Origin: Brachynemurus nebulosus
Lineage: Eukaryota; Arthropoda; Insecta; Neuroptera; Myrmeleontidae
Assembly: GCA_035578155.1 (NCBI GenBank)
Contig: JAPWDM010000022.1
Location: 2,357,076 to 2,421,075 of the forward strand
Direction: 5' to 3'
Length of the DNA: 64,000 bases
Positions 12,671 through 24,906 of the stretch are shown piece by piece. The position numbers were made by a program, and so were the translations under genes. The notes under the pieces are model-generated. The model did not search any database, was not told where the DNA came from, and saw nothing but the letters and a program-made list of their open reading frames with translations. Numbering within the stretch: the first letter of the stretch is position 1; every line of letters starts with the position of its first letter.

Positions 12671-15225
12671 TTTCTCTATGTATATAGTACTTGATAACAT
12701 AATAATCTTATGCAAACTCCACCATTGGCTGGCTCATGGTTCGACAAACAATGCGAATGAAATAATAATACAAGGAAAATATGTGGAATGGAATGTGAGA
12801 TGACCCAGTTATTAAAAAATATAAAAATTAAAACGGTATGGTTTGGTATGTGGATATAATTTTAAATTAAATAGCAAACAGAGACTGGAGAGGGGGTCGT
12901 TCTACGTCAGTTATTGTTTAAGTGGAATTTTTCGATTTTTTGTCATTAACCCAATGTTTACATAATCTCTGAAGGGTTAATTTTTGTTTTTTTTATTTTT
13001 TGTTGCTTTGATATTTTCTATTTCATATTTTTTTAATAAATAAATTCAATTACAAATTAAGTAAGAATAAATATTAGTTAAGTAAATACTGTAACTGTGA
13101 CACGAATACGAGCGTGAGTTTGTGAATGTATGTGTGCGTTACGTACAATATCAATTCTCAACCTTATTAAACACTTAAAAAAGTTTGCGTTTCAATAACA
13201 CGATGGCGATCGTGGAGAATGATGAAAAAATTATCAACTGATACACAATTTTGACAATTATTGTTGAAGTTTATATCGAATTGTTGACGTGGCACACCGT
13301 GATGTGGTAGGTAATGAGGTTTCCTTGACGTCTTATAACGTTAGTGGCCGTTAACCGGTTAAATTTTATTACTTAGATTTTTTTTTGATAATTGATAGAA
13401 TATCGTAGGTAGAATTCCAGTCCCTTCATTTTCTGTAGCAAGCTCATTTTCAAATAAAATATAAAATTTAAAATTATGTATGAACTTTAATGGATAAATA
13501 AACAATCGGTTATTAAGTATTTTGTTGTATTTTTCTGATGAAGCATTTTTATAATATTTTCTAAGCTTTTTCTTATTCGCTTAACCGTTTTCTTTTTCAA
13601 TATAATAAAGTAAATATCCATTTTATAATTTAATTTTTTTCGTATACTGATTATAAGCTTTCCGTGCCGTTGGCTTAATGTGTTTTATATTTTTTGTGTT
13701 TCTATCAAAGATTATATTTTTATTAAAAAAGGATTTAATATTCAACAAAAATATAATCATAATAAACATTTAGATATAGATTTATCCGGTTCGTGCATAC
13801 TAATAAAAAATTCATTAAAATGATAATAGTAGTATGGTGAAAATTATTAAGTTGTTTTCCACTTTTCATGTGAAAATTGTCGGAATTAAACAATTTGGTG
13901 CTTGGTCGGAATTAAACAAATGGTTAATAGGGTGACTTCGTTCGTCAAAAAGTACTGACAATGAGTGATGGTCACTTCTCCAAATCTTTGAATAATGTTT
14001 CAAAAATTAATGGATACATAATGTATGCGTTCTTCAACAGGAGTAGAAAAAATAATTTGCTTTTTCTTTTTATTAATTGAGTTATTTATTTGACAAAGAT
14101 TACTTAAATTTATCATGTTTTCGCAGCTTAATTAAGTCGAATTATTATGACAAGTTGCTCAAGTTAAAATATTTTTGGTTGGAATAAAATAAATATTTCA
14201 GAAGGATTTAGATATGTCAAAGGGGACACTAAACAAAATTGAATCAGTACATTCTTGAATCCCTTTTGCTATCTACTTCCTTATGATTCCCCTCTTCAGT
14301 TGATTTCATTTATGGTCAGTGAATGCTGTCAATGCCGTCACGATCGTCCATTTTACATACATGCCTGGTTGTATTATATCAAATCATTTGCCTCACAGAT
14401 CAACCACTAATAATATTCATACGTGTATAAATCCATATAACCATTGTTAGCTCCCATTTTATTTAAATAATTTAGGAAAGACATTTAATAAAAGATGCAT
14501 GTTTAGGGTCACTAGAGAAACGTGCGATATTTTAAAGGATTAGATTAAAGAATTGAAGACATACCTGCATATTTTCAGACAGAGACGTCAAAATAACATT
14601 TTGTTGAGTATTACATAAGATAATTTATTTTGCCTTAATTTCTTTCATCTAAATATTTTGTTTTCAAATAATTCTTCATTGAAATATCTGTAAAATAACG
14701 TACGAAACAGCAAGTAAAGTTCAGTCAGATATGATAGAGTTACTAAAAATTTAAAATTGATTGGCAAGTAACAAAAACTAAACACTTTTTTAATTGTGTT
14801 TTTACAAAGAAAAAATGCAGCTCATTTTACATGAGTGAATAATTAGTAAGTAACTTTATAGAATACCAAAATAACTAGCTAGCTTATCTTTTGACAAAGT
14901 AAAATATTCTAATATTTTATAATTTTATAAGACTTTATGTATGAAGATCATAATATGAAGATCATATTTTGCATAAATGCTTACATTTCGTCTGTATAAA
15001 AGTGAGATACAAAAGCTAATTCCCTTCTTGAATTTCTTTACTACGCGCTTACGTCGATCCGGACAAAAAGAAAAAATGCCGCCACGAGAAGAGCAACGAC
15101 TGAAATTTTTTGTTGCTCGTCAGTTAAATTTTTTAGTTTCTTCCCTTAAAAATACAACTGACAAGCAAAAAAGAGTCTATAGACTTTTTTAAAAAAAATC
15201 CTTGATCGCCTTCTACATTCGTTAC
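12671..15225. other. AT-rich stretch, no gene seen
   Basis: No coding motif or bounded repeat seen. The short frame at 14977-15192 is mostly repeat-like DNA; an AAAAAATGCCGCC word at about 15073 recurs at about 15229. Confidence 0.35.
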
Positions 15226-15228
15226 AAT

Positions 15229-15302
15229 AAAAAAATGCCGCCCTTAAAATTTGGCGCCCCGGGTAAACGCACTGATTGCCCCCCCCCCCTAGAGCAAGCC
15301 CT
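15229..15302 (-). mobile_element. Possible solo end of a hAT-like element
   Basis: Read on the minus strand from 15302, the sequence starts CAGGGCTTGCTCTAGGGGGG and goes on through CCCGGGGCGCCAAATTTTAA and AAGGGCGGCA. The CAGGG start and the G-rich, GGCGCC-bearing subterminus resemble hAT family ends. I could not find the partner end or an 8-bp duplication, so only one terminus is proposed. Confidence 0.35.
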
Positions 15303-15821
15303 GTTTCTAGTAACTTTTTAGTAACCACTTGGAGATCAAAATTTCAAACGTTTAAACGTACTAATTTGATATATTTTTATAAGACTATGCGCCCACAAAG
15401 AGTAACTTGTAGATAACTATCCAGAAAATTTATAGTTAGTTGTCCACTTGAGAGAATTTTAGAGTTTTCTCTCTCCAGAAAAAATATCTGACAAGAAATT
15501 CTCGGGTAGTGCTTTTGAAACCGTGTCGCCTTATGGCAGGTGACTGTCGATGCCGGATTTTGGTTAAGTTTTAATATTTGTTTAAGGTTATCGTAAGAAA
15601 AATGTTATAGGTACAGAATAATTTGTTGCATTTATAATAAAATTTTTTATTTATTTTACAAACAACAAATTGCTTAAAAAATTATTTTTCTATTTCTTAA
15701 ATTATACGAACATTGAAATATAAATATGTAATTTCAGAAAGTATTTCATTCATATTTTATTTTTCGGTCACAATTTTTATAATATTCTCATGTTTTGAAT
15801 ACCAGAAAAAATTAATCAAAG

Positions 15822-15896
15822 TCGTCATGAAGAGAATAAATAACGGTCATTCACCAACTAGCATGGTATATAGTATCTTAGATACGCCAGTGTATC

Positions 15897-15988
<92 letters not shown>

Positions 15989-16093
15989 TGTTATTGTAAA
16001 TTGTAAATGTCCGAAATGCAGTGCATCTTAAGATGCACTGGTGTATCTAAGATACTATATACCATAGACCGTTATTTATTCTTCGCATGACGA
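15822..16093. mobile_element. Foldback MITE with a (TA)n loop
   Basis: The left arm (15822-15898) and right arm (16021-16093) are inverted copies: GTCGTCATGAAGAGAATAAA at the outer left pairs with the complement of the TTTATTCTTCGCATGACGAT region, and TATAGTATCTTAGATAC matches exactly. The loop holds an ~84-bp (TA)n run (15899-15982). Next to the loop the right arm has a self-complementary GTGCATCTTAAGATGCAC. There is no coding; the 97-aa frame across it is an artefact of the TA run. Confidence 0.8.
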
Positions 16094-16106
16094 TTTCGGT
16101 CATACA

Positions 16107-16475
16107 CAGAGTTGTGCCATATGATGCAGAGAACCAGTTTTTTACATTTTTATGTAAAAAATTGTAAAATATGTAAAATCCTTAAAAAACTATTCTATCA
16201 AAACTAACCTTTCTTTTGCCTGTTTGTCCCCATTTATATTTTTAATTTTCAAATTACTTAATTATTATTAAATTTTAGTTTGAAAATATAGCAAATACTT
16301 CAATAGCAAATATGGAATACCTTCAGTAACGCTAACATATCTATTAAATTTAAAAAATTTAGTTTTTTACATTTTTTACAGTTTTTTTATCAAAACAAGT
16401 ATGTGTAAATTACAAAGTTTTTTACATGTAAAAAACTGTGTAATTTACCCGAAGTAAATTACACGCACAACTCTG
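16107..16475. mobile_element. hAT MITE with perfect 8-bp target duplication
   Basis: The 369-bp element begins CAGAGTTGTGC and ends GCACAACTCTG. It is flanked on both sides by the identical octamer GTCATACA (16099-16106 and 16476-16483), the target-duplication length of the hAT superfamily. The interior is built from TTTTTTACATGTAAAAAA and GTAAATTACAC-type words in both orientations. No coding capacity. Confidence 0.93.
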
Positions 16476-16867
16476 GTCATACACCAGTGAATGTTAACAT
16501 ACACCACGACGACTTGGTTTATATTCATTATGAGTAAAATTATGGCTATTAATGATATAAAAAAATCTGTTATTGTTATACAAAAAATTGTTACAGTAAA
16601 CAAAATATTAAGTCATTTCTGAGTCCACTCTGAACACGGTATCCCAAATTCTAGCTAAAAAGAATTGGAGTTTTTTGAGATATTTTAATAAAATTTTGAA
16701 AACAGCATTCAACAAAGATTCATTTATACTCGTTTGTACTACTTTTCTTTTCGTTTCTACCTCAACCATTTTGGAAGTACAGTTTTCTAATTTTCGACTA
16801 AACGGTAATATGATAATCTGGCGATTTTCAAAAGTTTAAAAATTATTTGTGCTAACGGGTACAGAAT

Positions 16868-17430
16868 ATCTAATACTGCGTATCTCCTAACGAATTGAAA
16901 ACTGAAAAAACGGTACAAGCGAAATTAAAAGATTTATAACGTGTACAAATCATACTCTTTCCAATGCAATTTTCAAAAATTTCAATATCTACAAAAACAG
17001 TAAATTTTGTTCTACCTAGATTTTCGAGCATTATGTATCTCTCAACATTTTAATGTACAAATGAAAAGAAAAGAACTACAAACGAGTACAAAAAAATCTG
17101 TATCGAATTCCGTTTACAAATTTTGAGTGCCTCTAAAAAAACCACGGTCATTCTACCTAGAATTTCGAGTATCGTGTATCTCCCAACTCTTTGAGGTAAA
17201 ATTGAAGAGAAAGGATCCATAAACGGGTACAAACGAATCTTTATGGAATGCCGTTTACAAATTTTGAATGTTTCTAATAACAACCAAATGCATTCTACCT
17301 AGAAGTTCGAGTACCGTGTTTTTCCGAACCCTTTGAAACACAAACAAAAATAAAAGAGTTACAAACACATCACTATTGAATGCTGTTTTCTAAATTGAAA
17401 TGTTATTACATAAAATATAATCTCGTAAGC
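16868..17430. repeat. Divergent tandem array, period 141-142 bp
   Basis: The landmark TTCTACCTAG occurs at 17010, 17151 and 17293, and a decayed equivalent lies near 16868, giving about four units. Shared blocks in each unit are the TCGAGTATCGTGTATCTCCC region, the CATAAACGGGTACAAACGAA region and CCGTTTACAAATTTTGA. An upstream half-similar stretch (16620-16860) may be an older unit. The minus-strand frame 17050-17283 shows two ~47-residue repeats because 141 is a multiple of three. I do not recognise a protein family in it. Confidence 0.8.
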
Positions 17431-17576
17431 TTACATGATTTTTTCTAACTGAATCTGTAACAAAATAACCTTAAAATGAAAATTGTTTCATTTTTAAACG
17501 TTTAATAAAACTATATTCGTCAATAATTGAAAAAAATTATAATTTTTGTTTAATAATAAGAACTACCTTCATCTTT

Positions 17577-17925
17577 TTTAGCGAATTTATTTCGAAAACT
17601 CGAAATTCAGCTATTACAGCCGGTGTCATGACACGACCTAAGACCGAGACCATAACAGATATATGTTTTGAGGTCCCTAGAATACGAAAATGATATTCAG
17701 TGAATATCATCATGAAAAATACAATTACATCTCAATTTATGATATTTATTGTTAGAAATAATTATTTATTTTTGAAATTTATTACTTTTAATATTTAATT
17801 AACAAAATTAAAAAAAAAAATTACTTGCAGATGGAATTGAACCCGTGCCCTCGCAGCCACTATGACACGGTACCATAGAGATACCGCGCAAACGACTGAG
17901 CTACGCTAACTGTTGATTCGACATT
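17577..17925 (-). repeat. SINE-like unit: tRNA-like head plus dispersed body
   Basis: On the minus strand a tRNA-like head (about 17925-17828) shows an A-box-like TAGCGTAGCTCAGTCGTTTG and a B-box-like GGGTTCAATTCC. It is followed by a T-rich linker and a body ending in the complement of AGCGAATTTATTTCGAAAAC at 17577. The body recurs at 50280-50400 and, more decayed, at 51822-51960. The head has an unusually long middle part and no convincing cloverleaf, so a tRNA-derived SINE is preferred over a tRNA gene. Confidence 0.6.
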
Positions 17926-18099
17926 CAAATATCTTGTATATAAAGATACAGTAAATGAAACTCGAATTTTGAAAGCGTTTTTCTCGAAATTGACTGGCCA
18001 ATGGATCTTTATATTTTCACAATTGATTAATCTTTTAAGGGACTATAATCCTGCGAAATCCCATCCCAAAGTCAATTTCCGAGGTCGTGCCCTCTCCTT

Positions 18100-18824
<725 letters not shown>

Positions 18825-18830
<6 letters not shown>

Positions 18831-18865
18831 TCGCTATGTTATGCAGATGCCGCGACAGGGGTATT
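18825..18865. repeat. Shared terminal word, also at 52180-52220
   Basis: GGAAATTCGCTATGTTATG followed by CAG-TGC-GCGACAG-GGTAT is nearly the same as the block at 52180-52220. Each lies downstream of a copy of the AGCGAATTTC body (17577 and 51822). The two landmarks may therefore mark the ends of one repeat family whose interior differs in length between copies. Confidence 0.6.
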
Positions 18866-20215
18866 ATTATATATATTTTGGTAGATACATATTCTAATCT
18901 AATTTATGTACCTATAACATTCTTTTGCTCTACACAAATATTATGTTACTTCTTTGTTGTTCAGAACAGGTTAACATTTTGGTTCTGTTAAATCGAAATT
19001 TTCATTTAACACAAATACGAAGTGTTACATTAAGGCAGGGTTGTGTTACTTATTTAACACAAAAATTTTAACCACTAGTTTTTTTTTACGCAGAACACAA
19101 ATTTTTTTACTGTGTATCGAAAGAGATTCTCGATAATTTTTCTCTTAGATTGGCATGGAGCTTTAAGTTCTGTATCAGATAGGAGAGTAAATTCTAGAAT
19201 ATAAAGAATTCTTTTTAAATATTAGACATTTAATTTTGCCAACAGCAAAACCGAAATTAAGATCAAGATCACATAACATATGTCGGCGACGCCAAAATTC
19301 TTGATGCAAGAACAAGATTAAAATCAAGGTTATTAAAATCGTTATCTTTGCCTTGCATTGGTTGTTTATTACGTGGAGCCCAAAATCATTGTAACAAAAG
19401 TTAGTATTTTAAATACGACCTGCAATCACCATACAGTACCTTAAATATATTGTGAGGGAACTAAATACATGTAACAGATATCTACTGAACTTAGTAGTTA
19501 AACCACAGTACAATTTTTGCGTACATTTCTCTGACAATAAATTGCTATTTTGAATTACATTAGTGAACACACCGTATATTGGACATAATCCAATATTTGA
19601 TTATTGAAGGGATAGTGAAGATCCAGTTGTCGCCTGAGATTGAATAGCGCCCGTCACCCTCTTCTCTGTATTTACACTTAACGAAACGATATCCGGTACA
19701 ATTCGATTGTATCATAATTTACAGCTGCAACTTCTCAAGAGCCATACAACTTACGTGTATTTATTATACTGTGTGTATTCCAATCATTGGCAAATATATA
19801 GCATTTTCCACAGTACACTATGTTTTTACGTTACAAAAACTAACGTAACATATTTATTCAGTTAAATTTTTTAGTAGAAGATAGTCGAATGTATTGCAGA
19901 TACTTAGTCCTAACGAATACGGTCAAGTGTTAATTACCCACGCTAACGAATGGTGAAATCGTCGTAGAAAACCGGATTTCGTAGATAAAACAGCGCCACA
20001 AAAAATATCTTGTGATCTGGATGACTGACTATGGTATTCCTATGTACTTTTCGGCGCTGAATCCGAATCTAACGCTAAAAAAAAACGTCTACATCTCTTA
20101 AATTTTTGTGTAGAACCAAAAATATTCCTTGAATAAAGTTACTCATATCAGTGTCATTACAGAAGTGATTATGAATGCATACTTTGCAACCCTCGTGCTC
20201 TAATATTATTACCAC
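18866..20215. other. AT-rich stretch, no gene seen
   Basis: Holds several AACACAAAT/TTTAACACAAA words around 18990-19110, but no bounded element or coding motif. Confidence 0.35.
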
Positions 20216-20950
20216 GGGGTCCAGCCAGGGTGTAACGTTCTCGGAAGGTGTTGATATTTCCTCTGCATCCCTTCTATATTCTTCTGGACATAGATCTGCA
20301 CCATGAAAGCTTCTAGCTTATAAACTCTTTAGAATGCAAAGGAAGCATGGCTAAGAATAAACACAGCCAACGAACGAAGACGTGAAAACTACCCTATGTT
20401 GGATAGGGACACCGGAGAGCAAATTTTTCTTGCTTTTACTGCACAATTGTCGCAATACACCAAACAGAATAGCCCTCAACTACTTTGACTGTTCCCGTCT
20501 AAGGAGTGGAAACCACCTCCAAATTCACAAGAAGTAAGTATTCAAAAAAGTTTTAAGTCTGAAAAGGTGCACTCTGAAGTTTTTCAATCTAAGAGAAGAG
20601 AAATCTGCAAACGATATTGAGTTTAAACAGCAAAACCAACCTTTTAAGCAGCTCGCAGAACATCCCGATGAGAGAGAAAGAGGAAGGCGCAGAAGAATGT
20701 AGAGAGTTTAATTTTTGGTCACTTAAAAAAAAATTTGGCCTGCCATATATTTCTCCACCCCCGCTTAACAGAGGGTAGTTTTCAGCCCTCTAGGAGGTTG
20801 GTTCATTGGCTGTGTTCACTCCCCATCACGTTTCCTTTGCATTCTAAAAAGTTTGTAAGCTAGAAGCAGGTGTAGATCTATATATTTTCGGAAAGCTGCA
20901 GCAAGGATGTAGGGGGCGTATCAATCGCTTCGGACGGTAAAGTTGTAAAA
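20216..20950. mobile_element. Decayed foldback element
   Basis: The segment at about 20290-20400 (CTTCTAGCTTATAAACTCTT, AGAATGCAAAGGAA, AACACAGCCAACGAAC, GAAAACTACCCT) has its reverse complement at about 20775-20880. Outer matches are weaker but include the GATCTGCACC region near 20295 against the complement of the 20870-20880 region. The arms are about 150-200 bp around an unrelated ~350-bp core. The superfamily is unknown. Confidence 0.6.
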
Positions 20951-21484
20951 TAAAATAACCAAAAACTGATGAAGTATGTTATACTCTCAGTTAAAGATAT
21001 ATGGACACGGTTAATGTGCTACGTCTCAATTAAAACACTCTTATTAAAATCAATATTTTTCTTCATTAAATACAGTTTCGATTGCAGCTTAGTTTTATTA
21101 CCGTTACTTGTGTTACTTGCATCTTACGAAAAACAGAATATAAACTATTCGTGGTTTATGTAACGTGTATTGACGAATGACAGGATATTGTTGTCCATTC
21201 TCGTTGTCTATTGAACAAATTGTATTTGAAATTCAATCAAATAAACGTAAAAAGAATCTAGGCAAGATAACGTCGTTCGAAATCTTGGTGCATTTGTTGG
21301 ACAGTGAATAGAAATCTCTTTTAGTTTTTCAGAGTTTTTTTCTTGAAATTGATAAGATGTTTTATTGAAATAGATATTTAATGTATTTTACCAAGAAGGA
21401 CGTACATATATATGGACTGAAAGAGATAAAATATTGTTTACATCATGATTTAGAAAAATTTGAAAAAACGTTTTTTCTCTTAAA

Positions 21485-21519
<35 letters not shown>

Positions 21520-22276
21520 AAACTAGTGGAAATAAAAAGACTTTTATCATGTAATTTCTAGAAGTAAAGTTTTATATAGAAAATTTATAAACTAAAGACC
21601 TATGCACCTTCATTTGTCCATTTTCATGATTTATTTGGAATATTAATAATGTTTTAGATGTTTGTTTTTAAAGATTCATTACTTCATTAATAAAATTGAA
21701 GTAATATGCCTATTATTGTAATGAATATTTTGTCTATTGTAATTAGATATCGAAGAATATCAAATGTTAATTTTGAGACGGAACATTAAGGAAAAATTTG
21801 TTCTTCCTGATGGCTGTTTTGAATATATGTACATATAAAGTACTTTACAAGCTACGAGTTATCATGTTAAAGTTGGGCTTTATATCAATCACAGATCGGA
21901 ATCATGAATCGAATAACAAATCACAAAGTTGCTGCTGATAGAAATTTTACAATGGAAACTATTATTAATTTTCTGAATAAAAAAAAATAAATAAATAAAT
22001 AAATAAAAAAGTAAAAAAAATAAAAAATAAAAAAAAAATTTAAAAAAAATGATAGATGTGTGAACATATTTTCTCTCCAACTCGTTGACTATAGCCTTAA
22101 TAATTTTTTAGTATATTTTAAAAAAAATATTGCAAATGGTTTCTGGTGTTATTAGTCGAATTTTTTCTTAAAAAGATTAGACTTATACAGCCTATGCGAT
22201 AAGACCGGCGAGAGGCGAGAGGCGATAGTAGGGGCGCTATCCGTTTTCGGACCCGTAGAACACGATTCTAAGGGTC

Positions 22277-22278
<2 letters not shown>
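20951..22278. other. AT-rich stretch with a 29-bp poly(T)
   Basis: A run of 29 T lies at 21487-21515 and a degenerate AAATAAATAAAT tract at 21985-22010. The 22200-22278 stretch is GC-richer (GGCGAGAGGCGAGAGGCG). No coding motif was seen. Confidence 0.4.

Positions 22279-22357
<79 letters not shown>
22279..22357. repeat. (TA)n microsatellite
   Basis: A pure TA run of about 79 bp. Confidence 0.98.
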
Positions 22358-22358
<1 letters not shown>

Positions 22359-23246
22359 CTTATATATAATTCTTTCTATATATAATTCTTTTTGAAAATT
22401 TTCTAAGAAATTTTCTTCTTTTTATAAATTTAAATACTGTTATTGATAAAAATGTGAAAAAAGCTGAGAAATTTTTTTTTTCATTTTGTTGAAGATTATA
22501 AAAGTTTAAGATCAAAAAAATGATCCTTTAATTTTTTCAAAAATTCAATCGAATGAAACACAAAAACGGCTGGATGGATTAAACTGAAACTCGGTGGGGT
22601 TTTTGTGGGTATATTAAACTGTAAAAGGCACACTTAACATTAGTGGTTTTCTCGAAGTTTTTAATTCAGCGCTTGATTTTCCAAAGAGCCATCAAAAGCT
22701 CTTTTTTTCTTGATTTTTCAAATTCATGCAGAGTATGCAAAAAAATTTTTTTCTCAAAAAACAATGGCTAATCCTTGCAGAGAATTTATTCGATTTCTTA
22801 AAACACCCATTCAATTTTCTGTGTGATCATTGGTTGCTGAGATATCGATGGTCAAAGACGAAATGATCCTTTTCCATTCAAAGTCCGATATCTCAGCGAG
22901 AAGTGGTCGTATAAAAGTCTATAAAAAAGCAAATTAAAGCTGAATGAACAAGTTATCCGGTTCATGTGGTGGTTAAGTCGGAAAAATTTTTTCCAAGTCC
23001 GTGGACCAAAAAAAAAAAAAACCGAAAAAATTTCGACAATTTTTTTTTCAGTGTATTTATTAGGATTGCGCCACACACGTTGCTTTGAAAACTTTTCTAT
23101 CGAAAGATCTCGAAACTAGAAACTTTCAGCTTTAAATAACTTTGCTTACGACTCCGATACGACCATTTTTCACGAAGATACAGCCATTGGAAAAATCGCT
23201 AAAAATTTGGAATTTTTTTTTGATCCTATAATTATTTGCGCTAGCG
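22358..23246. other. Repeat-like AT-rich DNA between two (TA)n runs
   Basis: Phrases such as ACGGCTGGATGGATTAAACT and AAGTCCGATATCTCAGCGAG have the look of dispersed insect repeat DNA, but no second copy lies in this window and no ends are clear. The minus frame at 22852-23076 has no recognisable motif. Confidence 0.3.
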
Positions 23247-23263
23247 TATATATATATATATAT

Positions 23264-23705
23264 ACACGGAAAAAAAGAATTATTTCAATCAAATAAATTT
23301 TATTCAAACCAAATAAAATTCTTGTTTGTATACCGTCAAATAAGTTTCATATTTCCATGAATTAAATTTTTCGTTTGAGATTTAAATAAATTTTTAATTT
23401 GCACCAAATAAAAATGTTATTTACGTGAACTTGAACGTTGTTCTGATGGAACTTCCTACTTTATTTCAGTAGAAACAAAATATATTGTATTGCAAATAAT
23501 AATTTTATTTGTATTAAACACTTTATTATTTAGGGCACTCAGTTTTCTTATTTAAATCAAATAATTTTTCACTCTGTTGAATTTTATTTCTATTTGAATT
23601 GAGTTTTATTTTTATTTACCTGAAAAATAAATATATATTGGATATAATAAACGAAAATCAATTTATCAGCACACTGATTATTATTTATTGTTAATACGTA
23701 ATCCA

Positions 23706-23745
<40 letters not shown>

Positions 23746-24834
23746 ATTAATTATTACAATCAAATAATAAAACATACAAGTTCAAAATGTAGTATAATTT
23801 ATGCATTTTCCAGTACATAAACAGCAGACTATCATACATTCAAACAGGTAACGTAAACAACCCTATAAAAAAAATTTCAAAAATAAATTTTAAACAATGA
23901 AATTCTTCAAATTTACAAATACTTTAATAAAACTTTGGTTGTTTGTTTTTTTAATACTTTTTGAATCACATATTTTTAGTATTACATAAATAAACGCTAA
24001 ATTAACGTTAACTTATCAGTATCACTTATCAGTATCACATAACACAAGGACACAACCCAATTAACACAAACACAAACATAAATATCCAAGGCCTTCAAAT
24101 ATGTCATTTGTTGCGGCAGTGCTATTTTCAATGTTGTATATTGTCTGAAAAAAAGCAATACAATTTATTATGGACAATATGGGCGCTTAGTATATCTACT
24201 GTTTATTAAAATAATTAATGTGTTACTTAAACTTACCAACAAATATAGGTTATTTTCTTCAAACATCAGCTTTTAGAATCTCTTTCAGTTTTTTTTATCC
24301 GTCGTATCAACAATTATTACATAATATATTAAAACAAAAGCTAAATACGTCTAACACAATTTATACAATGTAGGTATACATAGTGAAATTTAATTTCGAA
24401 TTAAAAGTTTTCAACCAAGATCCAAGATGTCGGTTAATACATATTTTTATGTACTGTAAGTCGTATAACTAGGCCTACGTATAACATTGCTTGGCTTGGC
24501 TTGGCTTCTACACGTGACCACATTTCCGCGCATGCGTTGTAATTATTTTGTTTTTGTCGTAACTGTTTTGTTTGAATCAAACAAACTAATTGTTTGAGCC
24601 AAATAAACTTTGGTGTGCATGAAGCTAAATATGATACACAGAAATAAAATATAAACAAATAAACAATATATAAAACTGAAATAATGTGTTTGTTTGAAAT
24701 TTATCAAAAAACACAAACAAAATAATTGATTCCTGGAAATAAGAGAAATATTTTAGTGATCAAAATTTTATTTGGACGAAATAATATTTCCCAAACACGC
24801 AGTTTCGTTTCACTGAACTAAACTCTTTTTTTCC

Positions 24835-24838
<4 letters not shown>
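23264..24838. mobile_element. TIR element inserted in a (TA)n run
   Basis: The ends are ACACGGAAAAAAAGA on the left and its complement on the right, both flanked by TATATA (23247-23263 left, 24839-24902 right), so the target was a TA microsatellite. The subterminal regions are crowded with TCAAATAA/CCAAATAAA words in both orientations. An (ATT)n run lies at 23707-23742. There is no transposase frame; at 1.57 kb it looks non-autonomous. The superfamily cannot be fixed because the TA-rich flanks hide the target duplication. Confidence 0.72.
23707..23742. repeat. (ATT)n microsatellite
   Basis: Twelve ATT units. The poly-Asn frame across it is an artefact. Confidence 0.97.

Positions 24839-24902
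<64 letters not shown>
24839..24902. repeat. (TA)n microsatellite
   Basis: A pure TA run continuing from the right end of the 23264-24838 element. It is probably the right half of the microsatellite that the element entered. Confidence 0.97.
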
Positions 24903-24906
<4 letters not shown>

